Shown here in pieces: positions 14,222-18,660 of a stretch of 18,660 bases of DNA. The notes below the pieces were generated by a model. The model did not search any database. It was not told the origin of the DNA and saw only the letters and a list, made by a program, of their open reading frames with translations. Location of the stretch: NCBI GenBank assembly GCA_030596405.1, contig JAUVKB010000017.1:1-18660 (forward strand), given 5' to 3'. The position numbers and the translations under genes were made by a program. The DNA is from Deltaproteobacteria bacterium (GTDB taxonomy: Bacteria > Desulfobacterota > Desulfobacteria > Desulfobacterales > JAUVKB01). Position 1 is the first letter of the stretch. Each line of letters starts with the position of its first letter.

Positions 14222-14650
14222 TTATTTCCGTGTGTTGCTTGACATACGTTCAACAGGTTCCGTCACCATGCCCAGCTTGTCAATCCCGCACTCTGATATT
14301 TCCGACATAACGCGAACGACCATTCCGTAAGATATTTCTTTATCAGCCCGGAGATAGACTTCACGGTCAGCGCGCCCTTCAAGAATTTTTTTAAGCTTTT
14401 TTTGCAGAAGATCGAGCGTTACCTTATAATCACTGATATAAATATGATTTTTATTGTCGATTGTTATGACCAGGTGTTCTTTTTCGGAAGAGAGTGCTTT
14501 TGAGTCGGCTTCCGGCAAAGAAACGTTTACACCCTGTACCATCATAGGCGCCGTCACCATAAAAATTATCAGAAGGACAAGCATTACATCAACAAATGGT
14601 GTCACATTAATTTCAGACATTAGACCGTCATTATTCCCGCCGGATGTCAT
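14222..14650 (-). CDS. tolR: Tol-Pal proton-channel subunit TolR (ExbD/TolR family)
   Basis: TolR pairs with TolQ to make the proton-driven stator that powers TolA. The 142-residue protein has a short cytosolic N-terminus, then MSEINVTPFVDVMLVLLIIFMV. The conserved proton-carrying aspartate is Asp21 at the start of the transmembrane helix. A periplasmic domain follows with LPEADSKA and VYLRADKEISYG...V. Its ATG overlaps the tolQ stop by four bases, implying coupled translation, and tolA starts 12 bases after it ends. Confidence 0.95.
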   Translation of the reverse strand: MTSGGNNDGLMSEINVTPFVDVMLVLLIIFMVTAPMMVQGVNVSLPEADSKALSSEKEHLVITIDNKNHIYISDYKVTLDLLQKKLKKILEGRADREVYLRADKEISYGMVVRVMSEISECGIDKLGMVTEPVERMSSNTRK

Positions 14651-15384
14651 TCCTTGCCCCCCTGTGCTCGCAAAATATCCCGTTCGATTATATTAAGGAA
14701 ATCCGCTGAAAAACTATTCAATTCGGATTCAATGTTTTTTATCTTTTGTACAAAATAGTTGAAAGCAATAACCGCCGGTATTGCAACGGCCAGCCCGGCA
14801 GCGGTGGCAATAAGCGCCTCGGAAATTCCAGGGGCGACCACAGCAAGGTTTGCAGAACCTTTAAGGCCGATGCCGTGAAAAGAGTTCATAATCCCCCAAA
14901 CCGTTCCGAACAAACCGATAAAGGGTGTAGTGTTCCCCGCGGTAGCGAGAAAAGGGACCATTTGCGACATCCTGGTTGTTTCTGTATTTATAGCCCGCCG
15001 CAATGCCCGTTTAACGTTATCTGTCCCGGCAAGTTTACCACTCAAGGACGATTCCGTCCCTGAAGTTCTGTTCGCTTCTGACCGCGCAGAAAAGTCGGGC
15101 TGTCTCAACCGCTTGAGCTCTATATATCCTATCCGAAATACCCTGGCAACGGGACTGCCTTGAAGTTGTTTTGCTTTTGCAAAAGCACCTGAAAGGTCCC
15201 GGCTTTCCCAGAAAAAATCGATAAACAGATCCGATTCTTTAGAAGCTCTTTTGATATATCGATATTTAACCAAAATTATCGCCCATGATGTAATGGAAAA
15301 AAAGAGCAGGACAAAAAGCACAAGCTGAACCATAAGGCCAGCATTACTTACTATCTGTATCAGATCCACCTGATCGGAAAACAT
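14647..15384 (-). CDS. tolQ: Tol-Pal proton-channel subunit TolQ (MotA/TolQ/ExbB family)
   Basis: TolQ is the multi-spanning part of the Tol stator. The 245-residue sequence has a first transmembrane helix at about 17-38, a cytosolic loop with SPVARVFRIGYIEL, and the family core PFLATAGNTTPFIGLFGTVWGIMNSF followed by GISEALIATAAGLAVAIPAVIAFNYF, the last two membrane helices. About 30 residues of the loop (110-140, SEANRTSGTESSLSGK) look like a low-complexity insertion. An AGGGA ribosome site precedes the ATG. It is the first gene of the tolQRAB-pal operon, behind a strong promoter. Confidence 0.95.
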   Translation of the reverse strand: MFSDQVDLIQIVSNAGLMVQLVLFVLLFFSITSWAIILVKYRYIKRASKESDLFIDFFWESRDLSGAFAKAKQLQGSPVARVFRIGYIELKRLRQPDFSARSEANRTSGTESSLSGKLAGTDNVKRALRRAINTETTRMSQMVPFLATAGNTTPFIGLFGTVWGIMNSFHGIGLKGSANLAVVAPGISEALIATAAGLAVAIPAVIAFNYFVQKIKNIESELNSFSADFLNIIERDILRAQGGKE

Positions 15385-15430
15385 AGAAAATCCCTGTAGT
15401 TGACAGTCGCCTAAAAAGTGTTTGGCGGGC

Positions 15431-15508
15431 TTTTTACAACACCATCAGTTTTAAATTTATTAAATTATATAATGTTAATTGTAGTGTCAAGAAATTTGGT
15501 TGTAAAAA
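15431..15508. repeat. 10-bp inverted repeat flanking the tol promoter
   Basis: TTTTTACAAC at 15431-15440 and its exact complement GTTGTAAAAA at 15499-15508 lie on either side of the tol promoter, 58 bases apart. A third partial copy, TTACAAC, is at 15561-15567. They could be operator half-sites for a regulator, or chance in AT-rich DNA. Confidence 0.3.
15464..15490 (-). promoter_or_regulatory. promoter of the tolQRAB-pal operon
   Basis: On the minus strand a perfect TTGACA (15485-15490) and a perfect TATAAT (15464-15469) lie 15 bases apart. A 17-base spacer would give TAATTT. It is about 80 bases before the tolQ start and points along the operon. Confidence 0.65.
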
Positions 15509-15588
15509 AACATGCTTTTCCTGACAAATGTTTTTCCCTCTCAAAAAGGTGAAAACAAAATTACAACAAAATCGTTGCCGGCCATTAT

Positions 15589-15608
15589 TATAATGAATCT
15601 CAATTATC
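15589..15608. promoter_or_regulatory. possible Fur-like box upstream of sdhC
   Basis: The 20 bases read TATAATGAATCTCAATTATC, an imperfect palindrome close to the Fur consensus. The left arm ATAATGA matches; the right arm needs one inserted base. It lies about 80 bases before sdhC, whose product complex is iron-rich. The remaining part of the 304-base gap (15385-15688) holds the tol promoter, the inverted repeat and a poly-A run near 15620. I see no convincing sdh -35/-10 pair. Confidence 0.2.
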
Positions 15609-15688
15609 GTTGACAGATTAAAAAAAAAAAATTAAAAAATTGATTTGGACTTCACATATTCAATAACATTTAAGACTTGGAGGAAAAG

Positions 15689-16330
15689 ATGAATTGGCTA
15701 ATAAACACTCTTGGCTCTTCTATCGGCAAGAAGCTTATGATGGCAGTTACCGGATTTTGCTTCTGCGGATTTTTGGCTTCACATCTTGTCGGCAACCTGA
15801 CTATTTACGGGGGCAAGGACACCTTTAATGCTTATGCAGCGCATCTGCATTCATTGGGGCCGCTTATCACCGTGGCGGAAATAGGGCTTTTATTTTTTGC
15901 ACTGGTTCACATTTTAACAGGAGCCATACTTTTTTATCAGAATTTACAGGCAAGACCTGTTAGATATTCTGTAAATAAAAATGCAGGGGGGCGAACCATA
16001 GGATCGGCAACAATGCCCTATACAGGTTTTATTATTCTTGCTTTTGTCATTTATCACCTGATTAATTTTCACTTTGTTGATAAAACCGATACAACAATTT
16101 TTCAGCTTGTATCTTCCGCTTTTACAGATCCGGTAAATATAGCTGTTTATATTGTCGCAATGGTTGCCGTAGCCGTTCACGTAAGTCACGGATTTTGGAG
16201 TCTCTTTCAGACTATCGGCGCCACTCATTTAAAATATATGCCCATTATCCAGGTAGCTGGAATCGTTTTCAGTATTGTTATCGCTATCGGTTTCGGTTTT
16301 ATTCCGGTATTTATTTCGTTTATTGCATAG
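15689..16330 (+). CDS. sdhC: succinate dehydrogenase/fumarate reductase cytochrome b subunit (type B)
   Basis: This is the membrane anchor that carries electrons between SdhB and the quinone pool. The 213-residue protein has five hydrophobic helices and histidines spaced as in the diheme cytochrome b558 family: His32 in SHLVGN, His74 in LVHILTG, His123 in YHLINFHF, and His164 or His167 in VHVSHGFW. This is the single-subunit type-B arrangement found in Bacillus, Wolinella and Geobacter, not the two-subunit SdhCD of E. coli. ATG 15689 is preceded by GGAGG at 15679-15683. An in-frame TTG at 15677 would lie over that site. The A subunit follows within 15 bases. Confidence 0.92.
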   Translation: MNWLINTLGSSIGKKLMMAVTGFCFCGFLASHLVGNLTIYGGKDTFNAYAAHLHSLGPLITVAEIGLLFFALVHILTGAILFYQNLQARPVRYSVNKNAGGRTIGSATMPYTGFIILAFVIYHLINFHFVDKTDTTIFQLVSSAFTDPVNIAVYIVAMVAVAVHVSHGFWSLFQTIGATHLKYMPIIQVAGIVFSIVIAIGFGFIPVFISFIA

Positions 16331-16332
16331 AT

Positions 16333-16337
16333 GGAGG
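16333..16337 (+). promoter_or_regulatory. ribosome binding site that fixes the sdhA start
   Basis: GGAGG sits eight bases before ATG 16346. The earlier in-frame ATG at 16331 overlaps this site and would add only MEVQN, so 16346 is the likely start. Confidence 0.65.
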
Positions 16338-16345
16338 TACAAAAC

Positions 16346-18259
16346 ATGCAGCTTGATGCAAAAATTCCAGGCGGCCCGCTCGCTGAAAAATGGGATAAAC
16401 ACCGTTTTGAGTTAAAACTGGTGAACCCTGCAAACAAAAGAAAATTTGATATAATCGTTGTCGGCACAGGTCTTGCCGGAGGTTCGGCATCGGCATCACT
16501 TGCCGAGCTGGGCTATAATGTAAAAACCTTCTGCATTCAGGACAGTCCCAGAAGAGCCCACAGCATTGCGGCTCAGGGAGGTATTAATGCGGCAAAAAAC
16601 TATCAAAATGAAGGAGACAGCATCTGGCGCCTCTTTTATGACACGATAAAAGGAGGGGATTTCAGAGCAAGAGAGGCCAATGTCTATCGCCTTGCACAGG
16701 TAAGCAATAATATAATCGATCAGTGTGTGGCCCAGGGAGTGCCGTTTGCCCGTGAATATGGAGGGTTGCTTGCAAACCGCTCTTTCGGCGGCGCGCAGGT
16801 TTCAAGAACTTTCTATGCAAGAGGGCAGACAGGACAGCAGCTTCTTCTTGGCGCTTACAGTTCCTTGTCCCGACAAATCGCGGCAGGCAAGGTAGAAATG
16901 TTTCAGCGCAGGGAGATGCTCGATCTTGTCGTTATAGATGGCAAAGCCAGAGGGATTATCACAAGGAATCTGATAAACGGCAAAATCGAAAGCCATTGTG
17001 CTGATGCGGTTGTTCTTGCAACCGGCGGATACGGCAACGTTTTTTTTCTTTCAACAAACGCAATGGGCTCCAACGTTACCGCTGCTTTCAGGGCTTATAA
17101 AAAAGGAGCATTTTTCGGCAACCCCTGTTTTACGCAGATTCATCCCACTTGCATACCGGTTCACGGCGACTATCAGTCCAAGCTGACTCTTATGAGTGAA
17201 AGCTTGAGAAACGATGGTCGTGTCTGGGTTCCAAAAACTCCGGGAGACAAACGGCCGCCTCACGAAATTCCTGAATCGGAGAGGGATTATTATCTTGAAA
17301 ACAAATACCCGAGTTTCGGCAACCTGGTTCCAAGAGATGTTGCTTCACGCAATGCAAAGGATCAGTGTGACATGGGCAAGGGCGTGGGAGAGACTAAACT
17401 GGCTGTATATCTTGATTTCAAAGATGCCATCAAAAGAGATGGAATAGGCGTAATCTCTAAAAAATACGGCAACTTGTTTCAGATGTATGAAAAAATAACC
17501 GCTGACAATCCTTATGAAAAACCTATGATGATGTATCCCGCGGTTCATTACACCATGGGCGGTTTATGGGTCGATTATAATCTTATGAGTAATCTTGATG
17601 GTCTTTTTGTTCTTGGTGAAGCCAATTTTTCCGATCACGGAGCAAACAGGCTTGGCGCCAGCGCACTAATGCAGGGTTTGGCTGACGGATATTTTGTCAT
17701 ACCCTATACAATCGGCGGATACCTGGCAGGGACAAGCAAACAGGATATTACCACCGATCATCCCGCTTTCAAAGAGGCTGCCAAAACTGCTGATGATTTC
17801 ACCAAAAAACTTCTTTCCATAAACGGAAAAAGGACTGTTGATGACATCCACAGGGAACTTGGGCTGATTATGTGGGATTACTGCGGGATGGCAAGAAACG
17901 ATGACGGGCTTACAAAGGCTGTAAAGCTTATCCAGGAACTCCGCGAAGAATTCTGGGAAAATGTTCTGGTTACCGGTTCGGACAAAGATTTTAACCAGAG
18001 CCTGGAGCGGGCCGGGCGTGTGGCGGATTTTCTTGAGTTTGGCGAATTGATGGTAAAAGATGCGCTGGAAAGAAGAGAATCGTGCGGCGGTCATTTCAAT
18101 GAGGCGTATCAAACAGACGAAAACGAGGCAAAACGTGACGATGAAAATTTCTGCCATGTTTCAGCCTGGGAATTTACAGGCAAAGAGACTGAGCCTGTAA
18201 TGCACAAAGAACCGCTTGTTTTTGAAAACGTCAAATTAACACAAAGGAGTTACAAGTGA
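16346..18259 (+). CDS. sdhA: succinate dehydrogenase/fumarate reductase flavoprotein subunit
   Basis: This is the catalytic subunit for succinate-fumarate interconversion, facing the cytosol. The 637-residue protein has the FAD-binding VVGTGLAGGSASASLAE at about 38-54, the HSIAAQGG segment with His72 for covalent FAD linkage, the active-site HPTCIPV and VPRDVASR regions, the substrate-binding HYTMGGLWVDY, and NRLGASALMQGLADG near the flavin. The C-terminal part carries VADFLEFGELMVKDALERRESCGGH, typical of the type-B enzymes. Direction in the cell cannot be read from sequence: the enzymes of related anaerobes run both ways. It starts 15 bases after sdhC, and sdhB starts inside its last codons. 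Confidence 0.95.
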   Translation: MQLDAKIPGGPLAEKWDKHRFELKLVNPANKRKFDIIVVGTGLAGGSASASLAELGYNVKTFCIQDSPRRAHSIAAQGGINAAKNYQNEGDSIWRLFYDTIKGGDFRAREANVYRLAQVSNNIIDQCVAQGVPFAREYGGLLANRSFGGAQVSRTFYARGQTGQQLLLGAYSSLSRQIAAGKVEMFQRREMLDLVVIDGKARGIITRNLINGKIESHCADAVVLATGGYGNVFFLSTNAMGSNVTAAFRAYKKGAFFGNPCFTQIHPTCIPVHGDYQSKLTLMSESLRNDGRVWVPKTPGDKRPPHEIPESERDYYLENKYPSFGNLVPRDVASRNAKDQCDMGKGVGETKLAVYLDFKDAIKRDGIGVISKKYGNLFQMYEKITADNPYEKPMMMYPAVHYTMGGLWVDYNLMSNLDGLFVLGEANFSDHGANRLGASALMQGLADGYFVIPYTIGGYLAGTSKQDITTDHPAFKEAAKTADDFTKKLLSINGKRTVDDIHRELGLIMWDYCGMARNDDGLTKAVKLIQELREEFWENVLVTGSDKDFNQSLERAGRVADFLEFGELMVKDALERRESCGGHFNEAYQTDENEAKRDDENFCHVSAWEFTGKETEPVMHKEPLVFENVKLTQRSYK

Positions 18260-18660
18260 CAAAAACCATAAATCTGACCTTAAAGGTCTGGCGTCAAAAA
18301 GGTCCGGATGTAAAAGGCAGGCTTGAAACATATCCTGCCAAAAATATCTCAACCGACATGTCGTTTCTTGAAATGATAGATGTAATCAACGAACAGCTTG
18401 CACTTGACGGGAAGGAACCTATTGCATTTGACCATGATTGCAGGGAAGGAATCTGTGGAATGTGCGGAACCGTTATAAACGGTCGCGCCCATGGCCCGGA
18501 AAAGGGCACGACTTTGTGCCAGCTTCATATGAGGCATTTTTCCGACGGGGATACGATTGTTGTTGAGCCATGGCGGTCAAGGGCATTTAAGATAATAAAA
18601 GACCTTGTTGTAGATCGTGGCGCTTTAGATAAACTGATTCAGGCCGGGGGTTTTATTTCC
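18256..18660 (+). CDS. sdhB: succinate dehydrogenase/fumarate reductase iron-sulfur subunit (partial)
   Basis: The start is GTG 18256, overlapping the sdhA stop by four bases, with AAAGGAGT a few bases upstream. The 135 residues present are the N-terminal plant-type ferredoxin domain. Cys62, Cys67, Cys70 and Cys88 in DCREGICGMC...TLCQLHM bind the [2Fe-2S] cluster. The C-terminal part, which should hold the [4Fe-4S] and [3Fe-4S] clusters, lies beyond the window. There is no frameshift; the gene is simply cut by the edge. Confidence 0.95.
   Translation, partial: MTKTINLTLKVWRQKGPDVKGRLETYPAKNISTDMSFLEMIDVINEQLALDGKEPIAFDHDCREGICGMCGTVINGRAHGPEKGTTLCQLHMRHFSDGDTIVVEPWRSRAFKIIKDLVVDRGALDKLIQAGGFIS

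Noticed and set aside
15601..15645. TTGACA followed by a poly-A run as the sdh promoter
   Set aside because: No -10 hexamer is found 16-18 bases downstream; only A-rich sequence follows.
17666..18157. 163-codon open frame on the minus strand
   Set aside because: It is antisense to sdhA, whose conserved motifs leave no doubt about the coding strand.

Overview
The window is an ordinary-looking chromosomal stretch of about 42% GC from a Gram-negative, diderm, probably anaerobic bacterium. A desulfobacterial (former Deltaproteobacteria) origin fits best. The reasons are a complete Tol-Pal system directly upstream of ruvCAB, a type-B succinate:quinone oxidoreductase with a single five-helix diheme cytochrome b, a cobalamin riboswitch, a bactofilin and a VTC/DUF4956 pair. 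There is no rRNA or other marker, so this placement is inference. I see no insertion sequence, tRNA, CRISPR array or prophage gene.

Layout. Positions 1-480 hold a leader with one candidate promoter and a short unrecognised ORF. Positions 481-2944 (+) hold a membrane/polyphosphate-type cassette: a VTC-domain protein, a DUF4956 membrane protein, and a twice-anchored protein with a degenerate CYTH-like domain. Positions 2946-5297 (-) hold a compact cobalamin-controlled unit: promoter, cobalamin riboswitch, intrinsic terminator, a divergent TrpD-family phosphoribosyltransferase and an outer-membrane beta-barrel protein. Positions 5390-6915 (+) hold a CyaB-like CYTH enzyme followed by an endonuclease/exonuclease/phosphatase-family protein. 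Positions 6979-15490 (-) form one long co-directional block: tolQ-tolR-tolA-tolB-pal, a terminator, then cpoB-ruvC-ruvA-ruvB, a SAM hydroxide adenosyltransferase (DUF62) and a bactofilin. Positions 15689-18660 (+) hold sdhC-sdhA-sdhB, with sdhB cut by the window end.

How the genes work together. TolQRAB, Pal and CpoB make the envelope-constriction machine. RuvCAB resolves Holliday junctions. SdhCAB links succinate/fumarate to the quinone pool.

The part most worth attention is the cobalamin-controlled pair at 2946-4980. The phosphoribosyltransferase is not in a trp operon, several substrate-site motifs differ from anthranilate phosphoribosyltransferase, and it shares a transcript with a porin-like protein resembling aromatic-compound transporters. 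My hypothesis is a role in obtaining or activating a cobamide lower-ligand base. A second cluster of interest is three proteins of the triphosphate-tunnel fold (VTC, degenerate CYTH-like, CyaB-like) within 6 kb.
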